Shown: piece by piece, positions 11,223 to 23,330 of the stretch
Layout of the letters: each line of letters begins with the position of its first letter
Numbering within the stretch: the first letter of the stretch is position 1
Assembly: GCA_007115705.1 (NCBI GenBank)
Contig: QXEO01002092.1
Coordinates: forward strand, 496,001-560,000
Source: Dactylis glomerata
Taxonomy: Eukaryota > Streptophyta > Magnoliopsida > Poales > Poaceae
Direction: 5' to 3'
DNA length: 64,000 bases
Position numbers and translations under genes: made by a program
The notes under the pieces: generated by a model
The model's database searches: none
What the model saw: the letters and a program-made list of their open reading frames with translations, nothing else
Told to the model about the DNA's origin: nothing

Positions 11223-14157
11223 TTCGCACTTTTCTGCGCCTAGCTCAAAGGCGTTAAAGAAAAGCACTCTTGGGAGATAACCCAATGTTTACTTACAGTA
11301 CTTTTTCTTTTATTTGAGTCTTGGAAGTCATTACTACTGTAATGACCGCTCCTTATCTTGTTTATTTTGTTTTTGTGCCAAGAGAAGCCTCTAATTTGAG
11401 TGAGGTAAAGATTTGGGGAAATTGCTGTCCTGAAACTGTTTTCGGTGCTGCACCGTAAAAATTCGTATAAATTCACTGTATATCTTTTGGACCTGAAATT
11501 TCTTGTGCTTATGCCCCAGGTTATATCCAAACTTTCCTTAGTTGAACACTTTTTGATTTGAGCAACAGAATATCCCTCAAAAATTCATCCTTTGTCAGCT
11601 GTTCAGTTTTGATAGATTTCTGCCAATATTTGTGTTTGCCACTTTATCACTTTCTTTTGAGTTCTTTTGATCATGGAACTTGTGGGGAGGTTGCTACAGT
11701 AGTATTTACTATATATCAGGTGGTTTTGAGTTGAAACCTGAAGCAAATAGAGGATTGATTATATGTTATGCTTGCACTAATATTGCTAATAGAATTGTGT
11801 TTAGTTTTGTATGAAGGAAGTTTTCAAGTGTAGGGATTGGAGAATGATGAGATGAGTTGAAGAATGGACAAAAGCTCAAGCTTGGGGATGCCCAGCACCC
11901 CAAGAAATATCCAAGAAGTACAAGCGTCAAAGCTTGGGGATGCCCCCGAGGCACCCCTTCTTTATCGGCAAAACTCAGGTCACCTTTCAAAACACTATAT
12001 TTTTATTGCTTCATGCACTATGTGTTTTTCTTGGAGCGTCAGTTGTTTTAGTTTTCTTAGTTGGTTTGTTTAGTTTGTTTGTTTGCTGCAATAAATGGTT
12101 GGACCCCAACAAATTTCCTTTGGAGGAGATGTACTCATTTTCATTTGCAAGAACGCTCTAGTTTTTAGTCTTATTAAAAATCGAGCGTTCATCTTTTTTC
12201 TGCTACTGCTTTTGGTTTTCGTTTTTGCCTTGATTTGTGTTCAGAACTTGTCATATCTTTTCATCAAGGTGTATTTTTGCCTCTGATCTTTATTGGTTTT
12301 CATCAAAAGATGTGTCTTTAAAATTTTCAAATGGTGTTGGAAAAGAGAAAAAGCTTTGTGCAAAATAGTGGTACAAGAAGGAGCTTGTGTAGACTGCGGC
12401 TTAGGCTTTTTCATGTCATGCTTGATGTCTTTTTGATAGTATGCTTAGTGGTTTTGCTGTAGCATGACTTGTCTCAAATAACTGAGATTGCTTATTGAGC
12501 CTTTGAAAAAATCATGCGTTGTTTTTATTGTATGGAAGCATTATTTTGGTTTTCTCCTTGATGCTTTATTTGGGTTGACTTGGCGCATGCTCACACATGT
12601 TAGACTCTCACAAAGTCACCTATAGCCTTCATGATCATTTAGTTTTTGACTTTTGATGCCATCTTATGCTTCTTTTAATGTCGCTTTATCACTTTGCATG
12701 ATTATGGCCATTATTGCTCTCTTAATTGGTCGCTCCCAGTCTTTTGCTAGCCCTCGCCTTGTACTGAGTATGAGCTCTACTCGTGCATCCAACTCCTAAA
12801 AACCAAGTTCTCCAAAGTGTCCACCATACATACCTACTAGCAATTTGCTATTCCAAGTAAATTTGACTTGCTTTTATATTCTCTTCAAATTAAACTCTTA
12901 CCAGTGTTATGTGAAATTCGGTCAGTAAAGCTCTCACGAACTGGAAGGCACACTTTACTTTTTCCTGTTCTTAAAAATTTGACATTGTGGTCTTTTATGC
13001 TGAGTTGTTATGCTTGCAAGTTGTAAGTTGGAGACTAGCCCAGCCATGCCATCATGGGGCAAGCTTTCAATATTGCACTTCCTATTTGAGTTGTTATTGT
13101 GATCTTTTGTTTATGGATGCCCGCTTTGTGAAATGAATTGGGAATCTTGTGGGGATCATGGAGTTTGTATATGTGTTAGAGAAATGCCGGGCTGCCAATC
13201 TAAGCCATGCATAATTCATGGTGGAAATTTGCAGCATGCCCATGGTGAACATTCGACGACGCATCTCACAATAAAAAGCTAAAAAATATAGCAAATAAAA
13301 GAGATGTCGAGGTGTTCATTGTCTGCTTGTCCTGTCATTTTGGTGTGGGCTTGTTCCATGTCATCGGGCATGGAGGTACCCCATTGGCAGTTCTCAATGA
13401 TATGCATATACTTACAATGTCAAGAGCCTTGCTTGGGACTCTAAGTAAAGTAGCATGAGTTTGGGTACTCGTATTCACGGGACACGAGGTTTTTAACTTA
13501 TGATTTGTTAAGCATATGCATCATAATTGTTCTCGCATTAACTTTAACCATTCAAGATGCTTATGATGGGGGCAATGAGAGCTCAAAGCCGGTAAGTACC
13601 ATAATTTTTGAAGGTTATAAAACTTGTAATCACTGCTTCCCTCTGCGAAGGGCCTTTCTTTTACTTTTATGTTGAGTCACCACCTTCTTTCTTTATGCAC
13701 CATTAAGAGAGCATAGTTGTCATTCTTAGTGTGATATGCATTGTCCCAAGGTTCATTGATTGATTCATAATGATTGGTTTCACTTGTTCTTAAATTATTT
13801 GTATCTAGTCGCCCTCTTAAACTTTGAGGTGTCCTATGCATTTATGTTTTGCTCTCTATGAAGGACAAGCTGAAAACCACTTGTATGTTTTTCCTTATGA
13901 TTTGAACACACGTTTGACTTTCATTGTTTCATTACCATGATCTTTTGTTTGTGTTCATTTGCATGTTTACAACATGGTTGCTAAGCTCTTATTGTCATGA
14001 TTATATCTTCATGCCCATGTTTTAAGTTCTATTGATCCCAGCTCATCAATGCTTACTTATACGATCAAGATTGTGTAGGTGCATGTCACCTCAAAAATTA
14101 TTCTTTTGTTATCACTTACCTACTCGAGGATGAGCAGGAGTTAAGCTTGGGGATGCT
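11223..14157 (+). other. E2 internal noncoding block with terminal purine-rich tract
   Basis: About 2.9 kb without a convincing gene. The same block, in the same order, follows the ORF in E3, E4 and E5. It contains short hairpins (for example cttggggatgcccagcaccccaag at about 11880-11903, described by its complementary cttgggg and ccccaag arms) and ends in aagcttggggatgc at 14143-14156, the probable polypurine tract for plus-strand priming. Small overlapping ORFs are open in more than one frame, as expected of conserved noncoding sequence. Confidence 0.7.
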
Positions 14158-15058
14158 TGATACATCTCAAACGTATCTATAATTTTTGATGCTCCATGCT
14201 TTGTTTTACACCATTTGCCTATTGTTTCGTTACACTTAGTGGCACTTTTATGCATTTTCCGGAACTAACCTTTTAACGAAGTGCCACAGTGCCAGTTTCC
14301 AGTTTTCTGCTATTTTTGTGTTTCAGAAGTGATACACAGGAAATATTCTCGAAATTGGACGAAACAAGTTCCTGAAGTCATATTTTACCCGGAAGCTTCC
14401 AAACATCCGAAGAAGTGTCGGAGGGGGGCCACCAGGGCCCCACACAAGGGGGCGCCACCCCTGTGTGAGAGCCCCTGGCTCCACCTCTGATAGCCCCCCT
14501 TCGCCTACATATACCCCCTGACGAGAAAAACCTAAGGCCCGATCAGTTTTCCAGAATACATCGCGATCCGCCGCCGCCGTCGACCCGAAGATCGGGAGGG
14601 TCCAGAAGCTCTTCCCGGCACCCTACCGGAGAGGGGAATCACCACCGGAGGTCTGCTTCATCGCCATGATTGCCTCCGGAGCAATGAGTGAGTAGTTTAC
14701 CTTGGACTATGGGTCCATAGCAGTAGCTAGATGGTTGTCTTCTCCACCATGTGCTTCATGTTTAGATCTCATGAGCTGCCCTACATGATTGAGATCACCG
14801 TTATGTAATTCTATGATGTTGGTTTGTTGGGATCCGATGAATATTGGTGTTTATGATTAAGTTGTTGTACTAAAATATATCTTATGTTATCTCTATGTTG
14901 TTTATGATCTTGCATGCTCTCCGTTGTTAGTAGCTATCTTGGCCGAGTAGTTGCTAGTGACTCCAAGAGGGGGTATTTATGCTCGATAGTGGGTTCATGT
15001 CTCTATTTCACCTGGGGGAGTGACAGAAACCTCTAAGGTGGTAGATGTGCTGTTGCTA
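14158..15058 (+). repeat. E2 3' LTR, first part (continues at 20726-21498)
   Basis: Starts TGATACATC at 14158 directly after the polypurine tract and follows the 5' LTR until ctgttgcta at 15058, where it meets reversed sequence of E3. The missing part (ctactaggg onwards) resumes at 20726, showing that E3 inserted here. Confidence 0.93.
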
Positions 15059-15642
15059 TGGACCCATAGTCCAAGGTAGACTACTCACTCATCGCTCCGG
15101 AGGCAATCATGGTGATGAAGGAGACCTCCGGTGGTGATTCCCCTCTCCGGCAGGGTGCCGGGAAGAGCTTCTGGACCCTCCCGATCTTCGGGTCGATGGC
15201 GGCGGCAGATCGTGATGTATTCTAGAAAACTGATCGGGCCCTTAGGTTTTTCTTGTCGGGGGGTAAATATAGGCGAAGGGGCGATGTCAGAGGTGGAGCC
15301 AGGGGTTCTCACATAGGGGTGGCGTGGCCAGGGGCCAGGCCGCGCCGCCCCCTTGTGTGGGGCCTTGGTGGCCCCCCTCCGATACTTCTTCGGATGTCTG
15401 GAAGCTTCCGGGTAAAATATGACTTCAGGAACTTGTTTCGTCCAATTCCAAGAATATTTCCTGTGTATCACTTCTGAAACACAAAAACAGCAGAAAACAG
15501 GAAACTGGCACTGTGGCACTTCGTTAATAGGTTAGTTCCGGAAAATGTATAAAAATGCCACTAAGTGTAACGAAACAATAGGCAAATGGTGTAAAACAAA
15601 GCATGGAGCATCAAAAATTATAGATACATTTGAGACGTATCA
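15059..15642 (-). repeat. E3 3' LTR, truncated to its first 584 bp
   Basis: On the minus strand it starts TGATACGTCTCAAATG at 15642 and matches the 5' LTR until the tggacccatag region, where it breaks off into E2. The E3 5' LTR is 1625 bp, so about two thirds are missing. Confidence 0.92.
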
Positions 15643-18233
15643 AGCACCCCCAAGCTTAAATCCTGCTCGTCCTCGAGTAGGTAAGTGATAACAAAAGAAT
15701 AATTTTTGAGGTGACATGCACCTACACAATCTTGATCATATATGTAAGCATTGGTGAGCTGGGATCAATAGAACTTAAAACATGGGCATGCAGATATAAT
15801 CATGACAATAAGAACTTAGCAACCATGTTGTAAACATGCAAATGAACACAAACAAAAGATCATGATAATGAAACAATGAAAGTCAAACGTGTGTTCAAAT
15901 CATAAGGAAAAACATACAAATGGTTTTCAGCTTGTCCTTCATGGAGAGCAAAACATAAATGCATAGGACACCTCAAAGTTTAAGAGGGCGACTAGATACA
16001 AATAATTTAAGAACAAGTGAAACCAATCATTATGAGTCAATCAATGAACTTTGGGACAATGCATATCACACTAAGAATGACAACTATGCTCTCTTAGCGG
16101 TGCATAAAGAAAGAAGGTGGCGACTCAACATAAAAGTAAAAGAAAGGCCCTTCGCAGAGGGAAGCAGTGATTTAGCATGTGCTAGAGCTTTTCATTTTGT
16201 AAAACAGAGATAAAAACTTGATTTTGAGATGTGGTTGTCTTTGTCAACGACTAGCAATGGGGTTCTTACTATCTTCCATACAAAAAATGAAGCAAGTTTT
16301 TGAGAGAGAGATTGGCACTTTGGTGCTCTTTTTATAAAACTTGGCACTCCTCCCCACCTTTTCCTTTCACATACCATGGCTAACCGATTCCATCGGGTGC
16401 CCACCAACATTCACATACCATGGAGGAGTGCCTTTTTTTTTCTTTTTTTTTCTTTTTCTTTTCTTTTTGGAATAAGCAATATGGAAGATAGCAAATCCGA
16501 CCACTACGTCCCCATGAGCTAAAAACAGTGTCACAAAACGAGAAGTATTTGGAATGTTTTTTGAAAGGTAGCACATGAAAATTTTACTTTGGAATGGCTT
16601 ACAAATACTATGCATGGGAGTTTATAGTGGACACAATGGCAAACTTTGGCTTTTAGGAGTTGGATGCACGAGTAGAGCTCATACTCAGTATAAGGTGAGG
16701 GCTAGCAAAAGACTGGGAGCGACCAACTAAGAGAGCAATAATGGCCATAATCATGCAAAGCGACAAAGCGACATTAAAAGAAGCATAAGATGGCATCAAA
16801 AGTCAAAAACTAAATGATCATGAAGGCTATTGGCGACTTTGTGAGAGTCTAACATGTGTGAGCATGCGCCAAGTCAACCCAAATAAAGCATCAAGGAGAA
16901 AACCAAAATAATGCTTCCATACAATAAAAACAATGCATGATTTTTCAAAGGCTCATTAAGCAATCTCAGTTATTTGAGACAAATCATGCTACAACAAAAC
17001 CACTAAGCATACTATTAAAAAGACATCAAGCATGACATGAAAAGCCTAAGCCGCAGTCTACACAAGCTCCTTCTTGTACCACTATTTTACACAAAGCTTT
17101 TTCTCTTTTCCAACACCATTTGAAATTTTTATAAACACCTCTTTTGATGAAAACCAATAAAGTTCAGAGGCAAAAATGCACCTTGATGAAAAGATATGAA
17201 AAGGTCTGAATGCAAATCAAGGCGAAAACGAAGACCAAAAGCAGTAGCAGAAAAAAATAGAACGCTAGAACAACTCCGTTTTCACTCTTATAAATTCATC
17301 GAACGTTCTACGCAAATGAAAAGCAAGGCAACTTCTCCAAAGGAAATTTGTTCGGGTCCAACCATTTATTGCAGCAAACAAACAAAATAAACAACCTAAG
17401 AAAACTAAAACAACTGACGCTCCAAGAAAAACACATAGTGCATGAAGCAATAAAAATATAGTGTTTTGAAAGGTGACCTGATTTTTGCCGATGAAGAAGG
17501 GGTGCCTCGGGGGCATCCCCAAGCTTTGATGCTTGTAATTCTTGGATATTTCTTGGGGTGCTGGGAATCCCCAAGCTTGAGCTTTTGTCCATTCTTCAAC
17601 TCATCTCATCATTCTCCAATCCCTACACTTAAAAACTTCCTTCATACAAAACTAAACACAATTCTATTAGCAACATTAGTGTAAGAATAAAATATATTCA
17701 ACCTCTTTTAGCTTCAGGTTTTAACCCAAAACTACCACATATAAAGTATATACTACTGTAGCAACTTCCACAAGAGTTCTATGATAAAAAAGAACTGAAA
17801 ATAAAGCGATAAAGTGGCAAAACGAATATTGGCAGAAATCTATCAAAACTGAACAGCTGACAAAGGACGAATTTTTGAGGGATTTTCCGTTGCTCAAATC
17901 AAAAAGTGTTCAACTAAGAAAAGTTTGGATATAACCTGGGGCATATGCAAAAGAAATCGCAGGTCCAAAAGATGAACAGTGATTTTTTACGAATTTTTAC
18001 GGTGCAGCACCGAAAACAGTTTCAGGACAGCAGTTTCCCCAAATCTTTACCTCACTCAAATTAGAGGCTTCTCTTGGCACAAAAACGAAATAAACAAGAT
18101 AAGGAGCGGTCATTACAGTAGTAATGACTTCCAAGACTCAAATAAAAGAAAAAGTACTATAAAGAAAACATTGGGTTATCTCCCAAGAGTGCTTTTCTTT
18201 AACGCCTTTGAGCTAGGCGCAGAAAAGTGCGAA
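15643..18233 (-). other. E3 internal noncoding block
   Basis: Same block as in E2, E4 and E5, reversed. It includes a tttcttttt-rich tract at about 16432-16468 that is a purine-rich stretch on the coding strand, and the conserved hairpin region near 17510-17590. No gene is visible. Confidence 0.7.
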
Positions 18234-18903
18234 TCAAGTAATATCAATAGATGAAGTGCTAGTTACCTCAGTAGGCTCTTTGAAGGTTCCCGAAGATGAT
18301 TCAACCTGCAAGTCACCTTTAGTGGAACTAGGAGTCTTACCAATCTTAAGAACATGTTGAGATTTAAGTGCAGAAACCTTGGGAACATACATACAATTTT
18401 TGCTCTTTTTGAATAAACACTTTCTCCTTCTTAAATTTAAGAGAAGAGAAGATTAAACTAAGAGTTTCTATGGACTCCTCTAGTTTACCAATCCTTAAGT
18501 TTTGATTGTCATGAGTAGCGCTAGCCTCTAAAATGGTAATTCTCTTACCAATATTTTCTATTAATTCACTAACACGGCTAGCATTTTCTAGGATACTTGG
18601 CAAACTTTTCTCTAAAGAGCTGAGCTTTTCTACCACCTCATCCAAGGTGGTTTCAGTTTTGGCAACATGAATAGGTGGTACTCCCACTAAACTTTCAATT
18701 ATAGTGCATGCTTCTCCAGTGGGAGTATCAAGAACATACCTATTCCAGCTAGATATACCAACATAAAAATTTCTAAGGAGGATCGTGGTGGAGTGCTTTT
18801 TGGTACACCTATGATGAGCATTGTTGATACGGTACCAGGCATCTTTTAAACTTTCTCCTCCTTGTTGCTTAAAACTATGAACTTCTACTTCAGGATTACT
18901 CAT
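18234..18903 (-). pseudogene. E3 truncated gag-like ORF
   Basis: An ATG at 18903 (MSNPEVEVHSF) opens a frame that stops at 18364 after 179 residues. It contains a gag-type block, ESLKDAWYRINNAH then LLRNFYVGISSWNRYVLD, and a helical region with heptad-like Leu/Ile spacing at about residues 80-145. A frameshift near 18390 hides a further 50 residues; in the other frame the sequence runs on to end in TSSIDIT at 18234, the same tail as E2 and E4. Gag would package element RNA, but only the C-terminal half of a gag domain is recognisable. There is no protease motif. Confidence 0.7.
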
Positions 18904-19072
18904 TTTAACAAAACTAAAAGCAGATAAATAAAAACAACTACCAAGAATTCTAATTTTTTTGGGTTTTTGATATAAGAGCAATGCAGGTAAAATAAAATAA
19001 AGTAAAGCAAAACAAATAACAAAGTAAAGAATGTGTGTGCGAAGAACTCCCCTCGCAGAAGTCTTCTCTCTA

Positions 19073-19089
19073 CCCCGGCAACGGTGCCA
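19073..19089 (-). other. E3 primer-binding site (tRNA-Asp-like)
   Basis: Minus strand TGGCACCGTTGCCGGGG, 11 bases after the 5' LTR end; one mismatch to the consensus tRNA-Asp complement. Confidence 0.85.
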
Positions 19090-19100
19090 GAAAATATAGC

Positions 19101-20725
19101 TGCTACTCGTGGTGATGGCGCCAGAAAATATGCTGATGCCTAGTTGATGTGGAAGCATACGTCCTTGTGCGTGGTGATTGACCAGCCCGTTGGGAACCCC
19201 AAGAGGAAGGTATGATGAGTGTAACGGCTAGTTTTCCCTCAGTTATGAAACCAAGGTATATCGAACAGGAGAAGAGAGACGGTGATGACTGAAGGTGTTT
19301 GTGGAACCTGCACACACACAAACAAATACTTTGTTCCCAACTTGCGATGAGGTTGTCAATCTCACCGGTTTGCTTGAAACAAAGGTTATGAGCGTATCGA
19401 GTGGAAAACAGTAGAGTATATGCGAGTAAAGTAAACAGTGCGGGAAAAGTAAACAGGTGATTGCAATATGATTAAAATAGGACCGGGGTCCACAGTTCAC
19501 TAGTGGTGTCTCTCCATAGATAGAATAACATGCTGGGTAAACAAATTATAGTTGGGCAATTGATAGAATAGAGCTAACGTGATATGTCAAGAAGATCACT
19601 ATGAGATTTACTCTGGGCATTACAACAAAATACATAGACCTTCATCCAACTGCATCTATGACTAAAAATCCACCCCCGGGGATATCATCCGAACACCCTA
19701 GAAGTATTAAGTTGCAAACAACAGATAATTGCATTAAGCAAATTGTGTAATGTAAACAAAGCATATGCCCTTGAGCATATGAATGTTGTTTTCTCCCTAG
19801 TAGCAACAGCACATCTACCACCTTAGAGGTTTCTGTCACTCCCCCAGGTGAAATAGAGACATGAACCCACTATCGAGCATAAATACCCCCTCTTGGAGTC
19901 ACTAGCAACTACTCGGCCAAGATAGCTACTAACAACGGAGAGCATGCAAGATCATAAACAACATAGAGATAACATAAGATATAATTCAGTACAGCAACTT
20001 AATCATAAACACCAATATTCATCGGATCCCAACAAACCAACATCATAGAATTACATAACGGTGATCTCAATCATGTAGGGCAGCTCATGAGATCTAAACA
20101 TGAAGCACATGGTGGGGAGAACAACCATCTAGCTACTGCTATGGACCCATAGTCCAAGGTAGACTACTCACTCATCGCTCTGGAGGCAATCATGGCGATG
20201 AAGGAGATCTCCGGTGGCGATTCCCCTCTCCGGCAGGGTGCCAGGAAGAGCTTCTGGACCCTCCCGATCTTCGGGTCGACGATGGCGGCGGATCGCGATG
20301 TATTCTGAAAAACTGATCGGGCCCTTAGGTTTTTCTCATCGGGGGGTAAATATAGGCGAAGAGGCGATGTCAGAGGTGGAGCCAGGGGTTCTCACACAGG
20401 GGTGGCGCGGCCAGGGGCTAGGCCACGCCGCCCCCTTGTGTAGGGCCCTGGTGGCCCCCCTCCGACACTTCTTCGGATGTCTGGAAGCTTCCGGGTAAAA
20501 TATGACTTCAGGAACTTGTTTCATCCAATTCTGAGAATATTTCCTGTGTATCACTTCTGAAACACAAAAACAGCAGAAAACATGAAACTGGCACTGTGGC
20601 ACTTTGTTAATAGGTTAGTTCCGGAAAATGTATAAAAATGCCACTAAGTGTAATGAAACAATAGGCAAATGGTGTAAAACAAAGCATGGAGCATCAAAAA
20701 TTATAGATACGTTTGAGACGTATCA
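19101..20725 (-). repeat. E3 5' LTR (1625 bp)
   Basis: Minus strand start TGATACGTCTCAAACG at 20725, end GAGTAGCA at 19101. It is close in length to the E4 LTRs (1627 and 1623 bp) and, unlike the E2 LTR, stops before the primer site. Confidence 0.92.
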
Positions 20726-21498
20726 CTACTAGGGAGAAAACAACATTCATATGCTCAAGGGCATATGCTTTGTTTACATTACACACTTTGCTTAATGCAA
20801 TTATCTGTTGTTCGCAACTTAATACTTCTAGGGTGTTCGGATGATATCCCCGGGGGTGGATTATTAGTCATAGATGCAGTTGGATGACGGTCTATGTATT
20901 TTGTTGTAATGCCCAGAGTAAATCTCATAGTGATCTTCTTGACATATCACGTTAGCTCTATTCTATCAATTGCCCAACTGTAATTTGTTTACCCAGCATG
21001 TTATTTTATCTATGGAGAGACACCACTAGTGAACTGTGGATCCCGATCCTATTTTAATCATATTGCAATCACCTGTTTACTTTTCCCGCACTGTTTACTT
21101 TACTCGCATATACTCTACTGTTTTCCACTCGATACGCTCATAACCTTTGTTTCAAGCAAACCGGTGAGATTGACAACCTCATCGCAAGTTGGGAACAAAG
21201 TATTTGTTTGTGTGTGTGCAGGTTCCATAACACCTTCAGTCATCACCGTCTCCCTTCTCCTGTTCGATATACCTTGGTTTCTTAACTGAGGGAAATCTAG
21301 CCGCTACACTCATCATACCTTCCTCTTGGGGCTCCCAATGGGCTGGTCAATCACCACGCACAAGGACGTCTGCTCCACATCATCTACACGCCACCAGCTC
21401 TTTTCTGGCGCCATCACCACAGTTAGCAGCTTATTTTCTGGCGTCGTTGCCGGGGAGGAGAGAAGTCTATATTTTCCCCCGTCAACTTGGCACCATCA
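20726..21498 (+). repeat. E2 3' LTR, second part
   Basis: Resumes the LTR with ctactaggg and ends ccatca at 21498, followed by the target duplication cccgg. Like the 5' copy it contains an internal primer-site sequence (tggcgtcgttgccgggg, 21439-21455), here less decayed. Confidence 0.93.
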
Positions 21499-21594
21499 CC
21501 CGGCGGTATCCCTGAGAGCTCCTCGCGCGCGATTACTCCTAAGTCCCGGTCGGTGGAACCGACCGGAGATGAAGGAGAGCCTTTTATACCCCCG

Positions 21595-21679
21595 GGCCTT
21601 TAGTCCCGGGCGGTGGCTCAAACCGAGACTAAAGAGGGTCTTTAGTCTCGGTTTGAGCCACCGCCTGGGACTAAAGGCC
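21595..21679. repeat. 84-bp near-perfect palindrome of CACTA-1
   Basis: Two arms of about 39 bases, ggcctttagtcccgggcggt... and its near-exact complement, separated by about five bases (gaggg at 21633-21638). The arms are TTTAGTCCCGG-type subterminal repeat units in inverted orientation. Further units lie at 21541-21570 and 21709-21748. In plant CACTA elements such units bind the second ORF protein. Confidence 0.8.
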
Positions 21680-21796
21680 TCGGCGGGGGGGGGAGGTTCA
21701 GCAGCAGGGCCTTTAGTCCCGGTTTGTGGCTCGGACTTGGACTAAAGGCCTATTTTGTGTTTTTTGTTTTATTTGTTTTATAAATAGTTATCTGTT

Positions 21797-22436
21797 TGCA
21801 TATTTTAGAATTTGAGAAAACCATGAAAATGAAAAGTGTTTGAAATTGAATAACTAATTCAAAACTATTTTCTATTTTCAAAATTAATTATTTTAACTAT
21901 CCAAACTATTAACTATTTTGCCATTTTCAATTAAAAACTATATTGATTAATATTCTTTTTGCATATTTTAGAATTTGAGAAAACTATGAAAATGAAAAGC
22001 GTTTGAAATTGAATAACTAATTCAAAAATATTTTATATTTTCAAAATTAATTATTTTAACTATCCAAACTATTAACTATTTTGCCATTTTCAATTAAAAA
22101 CTATATTGATTAATATTCTTTTTGCATATTTTAGAATTTGACAAAACTATGAAAATGAAAAGTGTTTGAAATTGAATAACTAATTCAAAACTATTTTCTA
22201 TTTTCAAAATTAATTATTTTAACTATCCAAAATATTAACTATTTTGCCATTTTCAATTAAAAACTATATTGATTAATATTCTTTTTGCATATTTTAGAAT
22301 TTGACAAAACTATGAAAATGAAAAGTGTTTGAAATTGAATAACTAATTCAAAACTATTTTCTATTTTCAAAATTAATTATTTTTACTATCCAAACTATTA
22401 ACTATTTTGCCATTTTCAATTAAAAACTATATCTCC
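21797..22436. repeat. 163-bp AT-rich tandem array, about 4 copies
   Basis: The marker tgcatattttagaattt recurs at 21797, 21960, 22123 and 22286, spacing exactly 163 bases each time. Units differ only by substitutions. Lies inside CACTA-1 between the second ORF and the transposase. Confidence 0.93.
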
Positions 22437-23240
22437 GATGCGGAGCTTCCGAAGATGCCGTAGGGCATGAGCACCAACGACATCTTCGAGAAGCTCCGCC
22501 AAGGGAGATTTCCCAACCCTTTCCCCAACACAGTTAGAGGAGATGGAGTCTTTCACAGGCTTGAAGGAAAGTTTTTTTGAGGCGGAGCTTTCGAAGATGT
22601 CGTAGGGCATGAGCACCAACAACATCTTCGAGAAGCTCCGCCACGGGAGATTTCCCAACCCTTTCCCCAACATAGTTAGAGGAGATGGAGTCTTTCACGG
22701 GCTAGCAGGGAAATTTTTCTGAGATGGAGCTTTCGAAGATGTCATAGGGCATGAGCACTAACGACATCTTCAAGAAGCTCCACCACGGGAGATTTATCAA
22801 CCCTTTCCCCAACACAGTTAGAGAAGATGGAGTCTTTCACGGGCTTGCAGGGAAGTTTTTTCGAGGCGGAGCTTCCGAAGATGCCGTAGGGCATGAGCAC
22901 CAACGGTATCTTCGAGAAGCTTCGCCACAGGAGATTTCCCAACCCTTTCCCCAACACAGTTAGAGGAGATGGAGTCTTTCACGGGCTTGCAGGAAAGTTT
23001 TTCCGAGGCAAAGCTTCCGAAGATGCCGTAGGGCATGAGCACCAATGACATCTTCGAGAAGCTCTACCACGGGAGATTTCCCAACCCTTTCCCCAACATA
23101 GTTAGAGGAGATGGAGTCTTTCACAGGCTAGCAGAGAAATTTTTCCGAGGCGGAGCTTCCGAAGATGCCGTAGGGCATGAGCACCAACGACATCTTTGAG
23201 AAGCTCCGCCATGGGAGATTTCCCAACCCTTTCCTCCATC
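22437..23240. repeat. 142-bp tandem array, about 6 copies
   Basis: The marker gatgccgtagggcatgagc (with variants) recurs at 22454, 22596, 22738, 22880, 23022 and 23164, spacing exactly 142 bases. Each unit contains complementary segments (gcggagcttccgaagatg and catcttcgagaagctccgc) that could fold into a hairpin. Adjacent to the 163-bp array, with no spacer. Confidence 0.93.
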
Positions 23241-23330
23241 CATGGGGATGAAACTCTCTCTGCCTTCTAGGTTGGCTTGTTGAGCTGCTTGCCATGGCGT
23301 ATTGATGCTCCTTTTATAGGCACGGCGCTG

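Larger units (their letters stand above)
15059..20725 (-). mobile_element. E3: non-autonomous Athila-type LTR retrotransposon nested in the E2 3' LTR
   Basis: On the minus strand: 5' LTR (20725-19101), primer site, gag-like ORF, noncoding block, polypurine tract (about 15644-15655) and a 3' LTR (15642-15059) missing its distal part. The right boundary is exact, as host LTR sequence ctactaggg starts at 20726. The left target duplication has been lost together with about 1.04 kb of the 3' LTR; the junction at 15054-15058 (tgcta) is shared by both partners. There is no protease, RT or integrase. Confidence 0.92.
8749..21498 (+). mobile_element. E2: non-autonomous Athila-type LTR retrotransposon with E3 nested in its 3' LTR
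   Basis: The 5' LTR starts at 8749 (TGATATGTC) and the 3' LTR ends at 21498 (CCATCA). The 5-bp target duplication cccgg is present at 8744-8748 and 21499-21503, so both ends are exact. The internal domain has a primer-binding site, one 198-residue ORF and about 2.9 kb of noncoding sequence ending in a purine-rich tract; there is no RT or integrase. Without E3 the element is about 7.1 kb. It must have used enzymes from another element for mobility. E1 shows the kind of helper required, though no specific pairing is shown. Confidence 0.95.

Noticed and set aside
11857..12051. A 64-residue ORF (MKNGQKLKLGD...) of identical length in E2, E3 and E4
   Set aside because: Other frames over the same bases are open too and the frame is lost in E5. 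The similarity is explained by overall nucleotide conservation of the noncoding block.
22437..23240. CRISPR-like array
   Set aside because: Units of 142 bp are repeated over their whole length with no unique spacers, inside a plant transposon.
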